Shown: positions 1-9,049 of the stretch, piece by piece
Layout: every line of letters begins with the position of its first letter
Position numbering within the stretch: position 1 is the first letter of the stretch
DNA from: an uncultured Lachnospiraceae bacterium
GTDB taxonomy: Bacteria; Bacillota; Clostridia; Lachnospirales; Lachnospiraceae
Assembly (NCBI GenBank): GCA_947629385.1
Contig: CANRDO010000023.1
Span: 1-48,910, forward strand
Direction of reading: 5' to 3'
DNA: 48,910 bases
The notes under the pieces: model-generated
Told to the model about the DNA's origin: nothing
The model's database searches: none
What the model saw: the letters and a program-made list of their open reading frames with translations, nothing else
Position numbers and translations under genes: made by a program

Positions 1-140
1 TGTTGCCTGATTTTCTGAAAAATTTAAAAGGGTGTGGAATTTAACTCTGCACCTGAATTTAAAATTTCAAGTTTCGAAATCGGCTGGTTTGGGCTCCACA
101 TCAATGTCGCTGTTTTTCCCGTGATCGACAACATATAATC

Positions 141-1958
141 TCACAAATGTACGTTTTCGTCAGAAAAAATAAACATCGCATCCCCAAACGAAAAGAACCG
201 GTACCGTTCCATCACCGCCTCCGCATAAGCGTTCAGGATGTGTTCCCGCCCCGCGAGCGCCGATACGAGCATCAGCAGCGTCGATTCCGGCAGATGGAAA
301 TTCGTGATCAGGCCGTCGAGAACCTTGAACCGATAACCGGGATAGATAAAGATCTCCGTCCAGCCGCTGCACGCTGTGAGCGTGCCGTCTTCCGCAGCCG
401 CGGACTCGATCGTCCGGCAACTCGTCGTGCCGACGCAGATCACGCGCCCGCCCGATGCTTTCGTCTCGTTGATGATACGCGCCGCGTCCTCATCGATCTG
501 GTAAAACTCCGAGTGCATGTGATGTTTTGTCACATCTTCCACCTTGACCGGGCGGAACGTTCCCAGCCCGACATGGAGCGTCACCTCCGCGATCCGCACG
601 CCCATCGCGCGCACTTCGTCGAGCAGCTCCGGCGTAAAGTGAAGCCCTGCGGTCGGCGCCGCCGCTGAGCCGTCGTATTTCGCGTAGACGGTCTGATAGC
701 GGTTCTTGTCCTTCAGCTCATGCGTGATGTACGGGGGAAGCGGCATCTGCCCGAGCCGATCCAGAATTTCCTCGAATACGCCCTCGTAAGCAAAACGGAT
801 CAGCCGGTTTCCCTCCTCCACGACGTCGATCACCTCGCCGATCAAAATCCCGTCTCCGAAAATGATCCTTGTCCCGGGCTTCGCCTTTTTCCCTGGCTTC
901 ACGAGCGTCTCCCAGACATTGTTTTCTTTTCGTTTCAGCAGGAGGATCTCGATCATCGCCCCGGTGCCCTCGCGCACCCCGTAGAGCCGCGCAGGGATCA
1001 CTCTCGTGTTGTTCAGCACGAGACAGTCGCCCGGATGAAGATATTCCAGGATATCCCGAAAATGGCGATGCTGTATCGCGCCTGTCCTCTTATCCAACAC
1101 CAGAAGCCGCGACGCGGAGCGATCCTCCAGCGGATCCTGCGCGATCAGCTCCTGCGGCAAATTGAAAAAAAAGTCCGACGTTTTCAAAGCGAAAGTCTCC
1201 GGTCTCTTGTCTTCCTTGTCTTCTCCTGCCTCCATCCTCATCGATATAGGGTTTGCAGCCGCCCCGGACTTCTGTCCTATATCCGTGACTTCCCCCGTCA
1301 TATAGTCCGGCGCCTGATTCCTCCGGTCGGCCGGATCATAATAAATCCTGTCCTTTTCCACAATCGACCACTCACACTCGCCGTCCGCCATCTTGAGCTC
1401 CGCGATCGTGACCGCGCAGTTTTTCGGCACGCCGCCTGCCCAGAGCTCCTTCCCGGCGCCCTTTGTCATGCTGAGCAGCAGCGCGCGCGACGCCGCCCCG
1501 TGCGTGGATACCAGGATCGTCTTGTCCTGCCATTCCGCTTTCGTCTTCAATTCCTCCAGAAAAGCTTCCGTGCGCTCACAGAGCTCGCGCACACTCTCCC
1601 CGCCCTCCGGCGGCACATACTCGTCTGGCTCGTGAAAGAAACGATAAAACTGCGAATTCGGGTCCTCCCGCTCCTCTCTGGACAAATATACGCCCTCCAG
1701 CGTCCCGAAGCTGATCTCCCGGATCCGTTCCTCATCGATCAGCGGGATATCCCTGCCTGCCAGCAGGATCTCGGCCGTCTCGCGCGCCCTGGAAAGCGGA
1801 CTCGTGAGCGCAAGGTCAAACGGGATGTCGGATAACGCCTGCGCCGTCACCCGGGCCAGCGCACGTCCATTTTCATTAAGCGGGATGTCCGTCTGTCCCT
1901 GCAGCCGCAGCTGCGTGTTCCACAGGGTCTCGCCATGTCGGATTATATATAATTGCAT
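141..1958 (-). CDS. queA: Histidine phosphatase fused to tRNA ribosyltransferase-isomerase QueA
   Basis: One uninterrupted 605-residue frame carries two enzymes. Residues 1 to about 206 are a histidine phosphatase (phosphoglycerate-mutase-like) domain with the RHGET motif at 7-11 and a second histidine in the STHGAA motif near 153. After a polar linker of about 50 residues, the last ~350 residues match full-length QueA, beginning [14 protein letters not shown] and containing APTAGLHFT and TNFHLPES. QueA transfers ribosyl from S-adenosylmethionine to preQ1-tRNA, giving epoxyqueuosine at the wobble base. The QueA part has the family's usual length, so it should be complete. I chose the ATG at 1958 because a GGCGGAG ribosome site precedes it and the phosphatase motif follows at once; an upstream in-frame start would only add 14 residues. 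The phosphatase substrate is unknown. The gene follows pheT by about 105 bases and may be cotranscribed. Confidence 0.9.
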   Translation of the reverse strand: MQLYIIRHGETLWNTQLRLQGQTDIPLNENGRALARVTAQALSDIPFDLALTSPLSRARETAEILLAGRDIPLIDEERIREISFGTLEGVYLSREEREDPNSQFYRFFHEPDEYVPPEGGESVRELCERTEAFLEELKTKAEWQDKTILVSTHGAASRALLLSMTKGAGKELWAGGVPKNCAVTIAELKMADGECEWSIVEKDRIYYDPADRRNQAPDYMTGEVTDIGQKSGAAANPISMRMEAGEDKEDKRPETFALKTSDFFFNLPQELIAQDPLEDRSASRLLVLDKRTGAIQHRHFRDILEYLHPGDCLVLNNTRVIPARLYGVREGTGAMIEILLLKRKENNVWETLVKPGKKAKPGTRIIFGDGILIGEVIDVVEEGNRLIRFAYEGVFEEILDRLGQMPLPPYITHELKDKNRYQTVYAKYDGSAAAPTAGLHFTPELLDEVRAMGVRIAEVTLHVGLGTFRPVKVEDVTKHHMHSEFYQIDEDAARIINETKASGGRVICVGTTSCRTIESAAAEDGTLTACSGWTEIFIYPGYRFKVLDGLITNFHLPESTLLMLVSALAGREHILNAYAEAVMERYRFFSFGDAMFIFSDENVHL

Positions 1959-1990
1959 CAGCTTTCTCCGCCTTTCCTCTATGCAGACTC

Positions 1991-2026
1991 GTCCCGGCAC
2001 TGACTGTATCGCTCGAATGCCGGGAC
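1991..2026 (-). other. Strong hairpin in the leader of the phosphatase-QueA gene
   Basis: Nine-base perfect arms (GTCCCGGCA and TGCCGGGAC) are separated by 18 bases, between the pheT stop and the phosphatase-QueA start. No T-run follows on either strand, so it is not a typical intrinsic terminator. It could be an mRNA-stabilising or processing stem. The arms resemble those of the hairpin between ilvN and ilvC. Confidence 0.5.
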
Positions 2027-2063
2027 AAGTATAAATTCACTTCTGAAGTTTCTTTCAATCTGC

Positions 2064-4481
2064 CTACGAGCGGATCTCGATCCCCATCGACTCCAGCCCG
2101 TTCCAGATCTTCTTCATCGCTGCCGTAATGTCGCTCTCCTCAAGCGTGCGGTCCTTCGCGCGGAATACGACAGAGTAAGCCATCGACTTGAAGCCCGGCT
2201 TGATCTGCACACCCTCGTAGACGTCGAAGAGCTGGCAGTCCTCCAGGATCTTTCCGCCGCGCTGGTTGATCATCGCCTCGATCTGTCCGGCCAGGATCGC
2301 CTTCGGAACGACCATGCTGATGTCCCTCATCACCGCCGGATAGCGCGCGATGCCCGTATATTTGCGGTCGAAGGTCGCAAGCGGCGTCACAGCCTCCATA
2401 TCGAGCACCGCCACGTAAGCCTTCTCCCCGATGCCGTACGCGTCCGCCACGAGCGGATGTACCTCTCCGAGATAGCCGACCACGACGTCCTCACAGCTGA
2501 TCTGCGCCTGACGGCCCGGATGCAGATACGGCTTTGTATCCGGCGCGTAAGTCCGGTGACCGCTGACGCCGAGCTTGTCGAGGAACTCCTCGATCACGCC
2601 CTTCATCGTATAGAAATCGCCGTCGCCGTACATACCGAGCGTGAACTGCATGCGCTCCTCGGGAAGCTCCGTGAGCGGCAGCGCCTTCGGCAGATAAATG
2701 TTGCCGAGCTCGTACAGACGGACGTTCTTGTTCCTGTGATTGTAGTTGAAGCCGAGCGAAGTCAGCATGCCGTTCATCGAAGTCGTCCGCATAATGCTGA
2801 AATCCTCGCCGAGCGGGTTCGAGATCTTCACCGCCGTGCGCAGCGGGGAATCCTCCGGAAGGCGCAGCTTGTCGAACACCTTCGGGCTCTCGAACGAGTA
2901 CATCATGCCCTGCGAGAAGCCGCAGAACTCCGCGATGTCCTCCGCCACCTCGCGCACGCGCATGTGGAACGGAAGTTTGCCCGCGGTCGCCTCTCCGGTC
3001 GGCAGCGTCGTCGGAATATTGTCATAGCCGTAGAACCGCGCGACCTCCTCGGCCAGATCCGCGGTGCGGAACAGATCCTGGCGAAACGTCGGCGCGATCA
3101 CCTCGCGGGCCGCCTCATCGTACCCGAGACCGATCATTTCAAAATATCCCAACATCTCCTCTTCCGGAACGTTCGTGCCAAGCAGCGTGTTAATCTTCTC
3201 CGGCTCAAACGGGATGCGCACTGGCTCCTTCTTCCTGCTGTATACGTCGACCATGCCGCCGACCACCTCGCCGGCGCCGAGCTCCTCCACGAGCTGGCAC
3301 GCGCGGTCGATCGCCTCCTGCGCGTTGTTCGGGTCGAGTCCCTTTTCAAACTTCGCGGACGCGTCCGTGCGCAGGCCGATCCGCTTCGAAGAAAGACGGA
3401 TGTTCGTCCCGTCAAAGCAGGCCGCCTCGAAGAGCATCGTCTTCACATTGTCCGTGATCATGGAATTCTCGCCGCCCATGATGCCGCCGATGCCGACCGC
3501 CTTCTCGCCGTCGCAAATCATCACGACGTTCTCATCCATCGTGCGCTCCTGCCCGTCCAGCGTCACGAACTTCTCATCCTTTGCCGCGCGGCGCACCACG
3601 ATCTCATGCCCCGCAAGCTGGTCGTAATCGTAAGCGTGCATCGGCTGTCCGTACTCCTCCATCACATAGTTCGTGATGTCGACGATATTGTTGATCGGGC
3701 GGATGCCTGCGGCCGCCAGTCGGCGCTGCATCCACTTCGGCGACGGAGCGATGTGCACATTCTTCACGATCCTCGCGCAGTAGCGCGGGCAAAGCTCCTC
3801 GTCCTCGATCGTCACCTTCACATAATCTGACGCCTGCTCGCTGTTCCCGGTCGGCGTCACCACCGGCGGGTGGAACTCCTTGCGGAACGTAGCCGCCGCC
3901 TCGCGCGCGATGCCGATCACGCTGAAGCAGTCCACGCGGTTCGACGTGATCTCAAACTCGAAGGTCACATCGTCAAGCCCGAGCGCCGTGATCGCGTCCG
4001 CGCCCACCTCGGCGTCCTCCGGGAAAATGTAAATGCCGTACTCCGGCGCCTCCGGGTACATGTCCCTGCTGGAGCCGAGCTCCTCGATCGAGCACATCAT
4101 ACCGTTCGACTCGATGCCCCTCAGCTTGCCCTTTTTGATCTCGATGCCGCCCTCGGTCATCTTGCCGTCGTGCGTGCCCGCCACGCGGCCGCCGTCCAGT
4201 ACAACCGGAATCTTGTCGCCCACCTTGACATTCGGCGCGCCGGTCACGATCTGCACCGACTTGCCCCCGCCGACATTCACCTGGCAAACGATCAGCTTGT
4301 CCGCGTCCGGATGACGCTCGATCTGATCGATCTGGCCGATCACGATATTCGCAAGGTCGCGATCCGCGGCCTGATAGCCCTCCACCTTCGTGCCGGACAG
4401 CGTCATCGCGTCGGTAAACTCCTGTGCCGTCACATCCAGATCCGGCACATATGCTTTCACCCATGATAATGTTGTGTTCAC
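2064..4481 (-). CDS. pheT: Phenylalanyl-tRNA synthetase beta subunit
   Basis: The 805-residue product matches the normal length of bacterial PheT. The tRNA-binding (EMAP/OB) domain is at about residues 40-150, the B3/B4 editing domain and B5 domain are central, and the ferredoxin-fold anticodon-binding domain is at the C-terminus (from about residue 710, beginning near YPAVMRDISMVV). It forms the alpha2-beta2 synthetase with PheS in the cytosol; the beta subunit binds tRNA and edits mischarged Tyr. Translation starts at a GTG, supported by an AGGAGG site eight bases upstream. It lies 144 bases downstream of pheS and should be expressed from the same T-box-controlled transcript. Confidence 0.97.
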   Translation of the reverse strand: MNTTLSWVKAYVPDLDVTAQEFTDAMTLSGTKVEGYQAADRDLANIVIGQIDQIERHPDADKLIVCQVNVGGGKSVQIVTGAPNVKVGDKIPVVLDGGRVAGTHDGKMTEGGIEIKKGKLRGIESNGMMCSIEELGSSRDMYPEAPEYGIYIFPEDAEVGADAITALGLDDVTFEFEITSNRVDCFSVIGIAREAAATFRKEFHPPVVTPTGNSEQASDYVKVTIEDEELCPRYCARIVKNVHIAPSPKWMQRRLAAAGIRPINNIVDITNYVMEEYGQPMHAYDYDQLAGHEIVVRRAAKDEKFVTLDGQERTMDENVVMICDGEKAVGIGGIMGGENSMITDNVKTMLFEAACFDGTNIRLSSKRIGLRTDASAKFEKGLDPNNAQEAIDRACQLVEELGAGEVVGGMVDVYSRKKEPVRIPFEPEKINTLLGTNVPEEEMLGYFEMIGLGYDEAAREVIAPTFRQDLFRTADLAEEVARFYGYDNIPTTLPTGEATAGKLPFHMRVREVAEDIAEFCGFSQGMMYSFESPKVFDKLRLPEDSPLRTAVKISNPLGEDFSIMRTTSMNGMLTSLGFNYNHRNKNVRLYELGNIYLPKALPLTELPEERMQFTLGMYGDGDFYTMKGVIEEFLDKLGVSGHRTYAPDTKPYLHPGRQAQISCEDVVVGYLGEVHPLVADAYGIGEKAYVAVLDMEAVTPLATFDRKYTGIARYPAVMRDISMVVPKAILAGQIEAMINQRGGKILEDCQLFDVYEGVQIKPGFKSMAYSVVFRAKDRTLEESDITAAMKKIWNGLESMGIEIRS

Positions 4482-4625
4482 TCTCTCTTCCTCCTATATT
4501 TCAAACGTACCCGCCTGCGTGTCTGCCGAAAAAATCCTGCTTCGCACAAAGCCATTCCCAGTAGCAGTCTTCCATCGGCTATTCCTTAACTAAACCCGGC
4601 GGCAACTGTCAAATTGTTCTTCTGC

Positions 4626-5645
4626 TTAGAACTGCTTCAGGAACCGCGCGTCGTTCTCGTACAGCAGCCGCATGTCGTCGATCTCGTACTTCAGCAGCGC
4701 GATGCGCTCCAGCCCGACGCCGAACGCGAAACCCGTGTAGACCTCCGGGTCGATGCCGCACATCTCAAACACATGCGGGTGCACCATGCCGCAACCGAGG
4801 ATCTCGATCCAGCCCTCGCCCTTGCAGAAACGGCAGCCCTTGCCGCCGCACTTGAAGCAGGAGACGTCCATCTCCGCGCTAGGCTCCGTGAACGGAAAAT
4901 GATGCGGGCGGAACTTCGTCTTCGTGTTCTCGCCGAAGAGCTCCTTCGCGAACTGCTCGAGCGTCCCCTTCAGGTCTGCGAACGTGATATTCTTGTCCAC
5001 GACCAATCCCTCGATCTGATGGAAAGACGGCGAGTGCGTCGCGTCCACCTCGTCCGAGCGGAACACACGCCCCGGAGCGATCACACGGATCGGCAGCTTG
5101 CCCTGCTCCATGATGCGCGCCTGCACCGGCGAGGTCTGTGTGCGCAACACGATATCCTTCGTCACATAGAAGGTGTCCTGCTCATCTTTCGCCGGATGAT
5201 TCGCCGGGATATTCAGCTTTTCAAAGTTATAAAGGTCGTACTCCACCTCCGGGCCCTCGACCACCTCGTAGCCCATGCCGATGAAGATGCGCTCCACCTC
5301 CTCACGCGCGATTGTGTTCGGATGGCGATGGCCGACGTTGTTCTTCTTCGCCGGGAGCGTCACGTCGATGACTTCCTCCTTCAGTCGATGCTCCAGCGCC
5401 TGCTGCTCCAGCTTCTCCTTCGTCTCCTCGAGCACACGCTCGATCTGCGCACGCGCCTCATTGACGAGCTGCCCGAACGCCGGACGATCCTCCGGGGCGA
5501 CCTCCTTCATGCTCTTGAGCACAGAGGTCAGCTGACCCTTCTTGCCCAGGAAGCTGACCCTGACATCGTTCAGCTTGTCCAGGTCGACCGCCTTCGCAAT
5601 CTGGGCAAGCGCCTCTTCTCTGATTGCCTGCAATTTGTCCTTCAT
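4626..5645 (-). CDS. pheS: Phenylalanyl-tRNA synthetase alpha subunit
   Basis: This is the 339-residue catalytic subunit. Class II synthetase motif 2 is seen at FRSDEVDATHSPSFHQIEG and motif 3 at GVGLERIALLKYEIDDMR, with the family's Cys-rich insertion (CGGKGCRFC) between them. The N-terminal ~85 residues form the usual tRNA-binding coiled coil. It charges tRNA-Phe as a heterotetramer with PheT. The ATG at 5645 follows an AAAGGA site. The T-box leader just upstream shows that expression responds to uncharged tRNA-Phe. Confidence 0.97.
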   Translation of the reverse strand: MKDKLQAIREEALAQIAKAVDLDKLNDVRVSFLGKKGQLTSVLKSMKEVAPEDRPAFGQLVNEARAQIERVLEETKEKLEQQALEHRLKEEVIDVTLPAKKNNVGHRHPNTIAREEVERIFIGMGYEVVEGPEVEYDLYNFEKLNIPANHPAKDEQDTFYVTKDIVLRTQTSPVQARIMEQGKLPIRVIAPGRVFRSDEVDATHSPSFHQIEGLVVDKNITFADLKGTLEQFAKELFGENTKTKFRPHHFPFTEPSAEMDVSCFKCGGKGCRFCKGEGWIEILGCGMVHPHVFEMCGIDPEVYTGFAFGVGLERIALLKYEIDDMRLLYENDARFLKQF

Positions 5646-5672
5646 GGTATTCGTCCTTTCTTTTAGAAAATG

Positions 5673-5702
5673 AAAAAACTTCCTCCCGCATAGGGACGAA
5701 GT
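5673..5702 (-). terminator. Regulated terminator of the pheST T-box
   Basis: Arms ACTTCGTCCC and GGGAGGAAGT (nine of ten pairs) enclose the loop TATGC and are followed by a run of Ts. It lies between the T-box sequence and the pheS ribosome site, as in other T-box leaders. Confidence 0.88.
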
Positions 5703-5922
5703 CTGATCCGTGGTACCACCCTGATTCCTGTCCGCAGACAGGCACTCAACGCGCGTAACGTGCGCCCGCGTCGGCTCCTACTAAATCTTTTCAAAGCCGC
5801 GGCTTAGGTGTGAAATTCGATCCCTGTCTGAACCCGGACACGCTCCCAGCCAACGGCGTATCCTCTCTGTCGGAAGACAGCTCTCTACTGTGCACCTTCA
5901 CAGCCTTTTTCTTTCAAGCTAA
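5673..5922 (-). promoter_or_regulatory. T-box leader (tRNA-Phe) controlling pheST
   Basis: The conserved T-box sequence AGGGTGGTACCACG is read on the minus strand at 5709-5722. Upstream lies a stem I region with an AGTAGAGAG motif. A TTC triplet (complement of 5812-5814) sits in GAATTTCACACC, the expected specifier position for phenylalanine. An intrinsic terminator follows the T-box. Uncharged tRNA-Phe would pair with the specifier and the T-box and favour the antiterminator. Confidence 0.93.
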
Positions 5923-5927
5923 AGCTT

Positions 5928-5956
5928 ATTCTATCCACATCAGGAAATTCTGTCAA
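5928..5956 (-). promoter_or_regulatory. Sigma-A promoter of pheST
   Basis: A TTGACA -35 (5951-5956) and a TAGAAT -10 (5928-5933) are separated by exactly 17 bases, reading toward the T-box leader. Confidence 0.85.
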
Positions 5957-5994
5957 GCTGTTTTTATGCTTTACGTCCGATGTAAAGTCTTATT

Positions 5995-6864
5995 TCAATT
6001 ATCAGGGTCTTGCGCCTTTTCCTCTTCCGGCAGAGAAAACATCTCCGGCTGCGTAAGGTAATGATTGATCTCCGCCCCGATGAACAGCAGGTACATGCTG
6101 CCGTAGAGCCACAGCATCACCACCACAAGCGTCGTCAGACTACCGTAGATCACCGACATGCTGCCGGCATAGTCGAGATACAGAGAAAAGCCGTAAGAAT
6201 AAACTGCCCAGGAAATGGCGGCAAACACTGCCCCGGGAAACTGCCGGAAAAACTTCTGTCTCACATCCGGCAGGAACGTATACAACACCACAAACAGCAG
6301 GATAAGCACAAGGAGCGCGATCGCCATCGGCGTCACCAGAAGATCCCCGGTATACCTGCCCAGATTCGGAAAGCGCTTCGACAGATATTCCTGAATGCTG
6401 TACCCGAACACCAGGATTGCCAGGCTCAGGATCAGCGCGAGGATCATCAAAACCATGTAAAACGCCGCCCGTATCCGCGTCACCAGATAATTCTTGGTCT
6501 TCTGCACACCGCAGATGGAATTCATCCCGTCCGCCAGGCCCATGATCGCCTTTCCCGCCGTCCAGAGGGCCGCGATCGCCGTCCACGAGATCACCGCGAT
6601 CGGCTGATTGTAGATCGCGTCGACGATCGGCTCGAGAACCTCGCTCATCCCCATCGGTGTGATGTCCTCGATCGTAATCATCACCTGCTGCTGCGTGATC
6701 GGCGTGAACTGCACCAGCGTCAAAAGCAGCATCAACACCGGAAAGAAGCTCATGATGATAAAGAACGCTGCCTCCGCCGAATGCGCCCTGACACGGTCTC
6801 TGTCCATTTTATACATAAACCTGAGGATCAGGTCTTTCAGTCTCGATATGAATGTCTTCCCCAC
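5995..6864 (-). CDS. YihY/BrkB family inner membrane protein
   Basis: The 289-residue protein has about six hydrophobic segments and the YihY/BrkB family pattern: an N-terminal RVRAHSAEAAFFIIMSFFP segment, the ALWTAGKAIMGL region, and a late VIYGSLTTLVVVMLWLY segment followed by GAEINHYL. The family was once called ribonuclease BN, which is not supported; its molecular role is unsettled. The start is a GTG at 6864 behind a GGAGG site. The gene follows the SpoIID-like gene by 20 bases, so the two are probably cotranscribed. The C-terminus is acidic and soluble. Confidence 0.88.
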   Translation of the reverse strand: MGKTFISRLKDLILRFMYKMDRDRVRAHSAEAAFFIIMSFFPVLMLLLTLVQFTPITQQQVMITIEDITPMGMSEVLEPIVDAIYNQPIAVISWTAIAALWTAGKAIMGLADGMNSICGVQKTKNYLVTRIRAAFYMVLMILALILSLAILVFGYSIQEYLSKRFPNLGRYTGDLLVTPMAIALLVLILLFVVLYTFLPDVRQKFFRQFPGAVFAAISWAVYSYGFSLYLDYAGSMSVIYGSLTTLVVVMLWLYGSMYLLFIGAEINHYLTQPEMFSLPEEEKAQDPDN

Positions 6865-6884
6865 ACACTTTTCCTCCGCAGTAT

Positions 6885-8378
6885 TTATCCAGACAGCTCA
6901 CACTGATAATAATATCCTAGAATCTCCCGATAGTCCAGTCCTTTCTTTGCCATGGCCGCGGCGCCGCATTGGCTCATCCCGATCCCATGCCCGTAGCCGC
7001 CTCCGTGAATCACCACTCTGTCAATCAAATGCTCGCCGTTCTCACCGTTTTCCGCAAACAATTCGCTCTCCGGCTCCCGGACACTGTCCGACTCCTGTGC
7101 TCCGTCCGGTTCCTGCTGACCATCAGTTTCCTGCATTCTATCCGGCTCCTTCTGCTCGCCCGATTTCTGCGCTTCACCAGACCCCTGCTGCCCGACGGTC
7201 TCCAGCCAGAAAAATGCGCTCGGCAAAAGCCGCATCCCGGAATGCTCTTCCCCGTCCCGCAGCCGGATCGTCGTCTGCGCAGGCGACAACAGCTTTCGGA
7301 TGGAATACTCGCCTTCGATCCTTTCTTCAGAATCCCCGCATCGCAGCTTCAGCTCCTGCGCCTGCCCGTTCCCGGCCCGCTTTGTGACACAGATCTCATC
7401 GATCCGATCCGCCTGCAGCCCGTACCCGGCAGCCAGCTCCCGCAGAATATCCTGCGCCGGGATCTCCGTTTCCCAGCGCAGCCACGGCGAATCATACTCC
7501 GCCCCCGCGTCCGGCTCCTGCATAAGAAAAGCCCGCAGCGCCTCGTCGCTGTCCAGATCGTCCCGATGCTCCGACTGGCAGGACGTCGAATAATACAAAA
7601 TCTCGTCAAGCGGCAGGGTCTCTCCCCTTGTCGCCTCCACGGCCTGTCTCGACTGCGCCGTCGCCCGATAATTATTGTACACCTGATAATTTACACTGTC
7701 GTCCAGATCCGCGATGGAATCCCCTGCCCGCGCTCTGCGGATGCAGCTGCACGCATAGGTCCGCGCGCAGACCGCCTGCGCCTTCTGCGCCTCCTCCGGA
7801 TAATCGGACGGCATCTCGCTCGAGACGACGCCGCACAGATATTCCTCGAGCGGAAGCTCATTCACCAGCGCGATGCCCTCCGGCTCACGGTACAGCCAGA
7901 GCGTCCTGGCATACTGCGGATGACCGTCCGCGCGCGTCAGGCTCTGCACCGTAAACAACGCATCCTCCGCACGGCAGCTGAGCTGCAGCGCCTGACCCTC
8001 CTCAAGCTCCGACGCGCTTACGCTGTAAGCCTTTCCCTTTTTGATACGCTTTCCGTCCAGCCGCACAGTAAAGCTTTTCTCGCACGTCAGCTCGATCCTG
8101 GCGTGATACTCACCGGCGAAGTCATCTGTCAGAATACGCACGCGCACCGTGTCTGGAAGCGAATCGCTCCCCTCCGCCGCCGTCTGCGCATCCTCCTGCT
8201 CCGTATCTTCTTCTCCTGCCTGTTCCTCCCGTACGACTGCTCCCGTCTCCCTCGCGAAGCGTTCTCCGTACCGGACATAGCGGTACAGCAAATATATGAC
8301 AGCCCCTGCGATCGCAGCCGCCGCCAGCACCTGCAATCCGGCCAGCGCCCGATACCTCCACCTTCTTCTCCTGTCCAT
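6885..8378 (-). CDS. SpoIID/LytB-domain protein with one N-terminal membrane anchor
   Basis: Residues 10-32 form a single membrane segment after a run of arginines, so most of the 497-residue protein lies outside. The SpoIID (lytic transglycosylase-like) domain is marked by LPLEEYLCGVVSSEMPSDYP, the AQAVCARTYA motif and the late GGGYGHGIGMSQCGAAAMA motif. SpoIID cleaves glycan strands stripped of stem peptides during engulfment; this copy is not in a recognisable sporulation operon, so a vegetative wall role is possible. A Gln/Glu/Pro/Asp-rich low-complexity stretch (about residues 396-449) is inserted just before the final conserved motif. An AGGGG ribosome site precedes the ATG. Confidence 0.87.
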   Translation of the reverse strand: MDRRRRWRYRALAGLQVLAAAAIAGAVIYLLYRYVRYGERFARETGAVVREEQAGEEDTEQEDAQTAAEGSDSLPDTVRVRILTDDFAGEYHARIELTCEKSFTVRLDGKRIKKGKAYSVSASELEEGQALQLSCRAEDALFTVQSLTRADGHPQYARTLWLYREPEGIALVNELPLEEYLCGVVSSEMPSDYPEEAQKAQAVCARTYACSCIRRARAGDSIADLDDSVNYQVYNNYRATAQSRQAVEATRGETLPLDEILYYSTSCQSEHRDDLDSDEALRAFLMQEPDAGAEYDSPWLRWETEIPAQDILRELAAGYGLQADRIDEICVTKRAGNGQAQELKLRCGDSEERIEGEYSIRKLLSPAQTTIRLRDGEEHSGMRLLPSAFFWLETVGQQGSGEAQKSGEQKEPDRMQETDGQQEPDGAQESDSVREPESELFAENGENGEHLIDRVVIHGGGYGHGIGMSQCGAAAMAKKGLDYREILGYYYQCELSG

Positions 8379-8389
8379 CCGGCACCCCT

Positions 8390-8428
8390 GTAAAATAGGA
8401 TTGGCTGCATTACGCCGCCCTATTTTAC
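8390..8428 (-). promoter_or_regulatory. Perfect 10-base dyad just upstream of the SpoIID-like gene
   Basis: Arms GTAAAATAGG (8390-8399) and CCTATTTTAC (8419-8428) are exact inverted repeats with a 19-base spacer. The dyad ends immediately before the ribosome site of the SpoIID-like gene. It could be an operator or an mRNA hairpin near the start codon. No T-run follows. Confidence 0.5.
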
Positions 8429-8472
8429 ACTATGCCGGCCCGTTCGGTTCTATTACATGTTTTATACGCAAA

Positions 8473-8512
8473 CGCCCCGCCGCGCCGGGGAAAACCCGAA
8501 GCGCACGGGGCG
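8473..8512 (-). terminator. GC-rich hairpin after leuD, probable terminator
   Basis: Three stacked stem segments (CGCCCCG/CGGGGCG, GCGC/GCGC and CGGG/CCCG) close on a GAAAA-type loop, ten bases past the leuD stop. The T-run on the minus strand is short, so termination may be weak or partly factor-dependent. Confidence 0.6.
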
Positions 8513-8521
8513 GTAAACCGT

Positions 8522-9007
8522 CTATGACTGATTGATATAATTGATCAGGCCCTCTGCCTTGATGATCTTCTGCATGAACTCCGGGAACGCCTGTCCCTGG
8601 AAGCTCGTCCCTTTCGTGCGGTTGTAGATCATACCGCTGTCAAAATCGATCTCAACCTCATCGCCTGCCTCGATCCCCTTTGCCGCCTCCGGGCACTCGA
8701 TGATCGGAAGGCCGATATTGATCGCGTTGCGGTAAAAGATCCGCGCGAAGGTCTCCGCAATCACGCAGCTCACGCCGGCCGCCTTGATCGCGATCGGCGC
8801 ATGCTCCCTCGAGGAGCCGCAGCCGAAATTCTTCTCGGCCACGATGATATCACCCTTATGTACCTTATTCACAAATTCCTTATCGATGTCCTCCATGCAG
8901 TGCGTCGCAAGCTCCGCCGGATCCGAAGAATTCAGATATCGCGCCGGGATGATGACATCCGTGTCGACATTGTCGCCATATTTAAATACTCTTCCTGATG
9001 CTTTCAT
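8522..9007 (-). CDS. leuD: 3-isopropylmalate dehydratase small subunit
   Basis: The 161-residue protein belongs to the short LeuD type, with [13 protein letters not shown] near the start and the [11 protein letters not shown] motif that completes the active site. With LeuC it isomerises 2-isopropylmalate to 3-isopropylmalate in leucine synthesis. It lies 42 bases after leuC on the same strand and is surely in the same transcript. A hairpin follows the stop codon. Confidence 0.95.
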   Translation of the reverse strand: MKASGRVFKYGDNVDTDVIIPARYLNSSDPAELATHCMEDIDKEFVNKVHKGDIIVAEKNFGCGSSREHAPIAIKAAGVSCVIAETFARIFYRNAINIGLPIIECPEAAKGIEAGDEVEIDFDSGMIYNRTKGTSFQGQAFPEFMQKIIKAEGLINYINQS

Positions 9008-9049
9008 GTTAATCCGATCCCCCTGTTCTAAAATTCAATTGGCTGCGGC

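Noticed and set aside
1..140. Possible terminator or gene at the left edge
   Set aside because: No clear hairpin with a T-run and no open frame with a ribosome site were seen.
2457..3830. Long plus-strand open frame of 457 codons
   Set aside because: It is antisense to pheT, has an Arg/His/Leu-rich composition typical of shadows in GC-rich genes and no recognised motif.
5970..5988. CTTTAC/GTAAAG hairpin after the YihY gene as terminator
   Set aside because: Only six pairs and no T-run on the minus strand.
6969..8393. Plus-strand open frame of 474 codons
   Set aside because: It lies opposite the SpoIID-like gene, which has clear motifs; the plus frame has no domain and the wrong composition.
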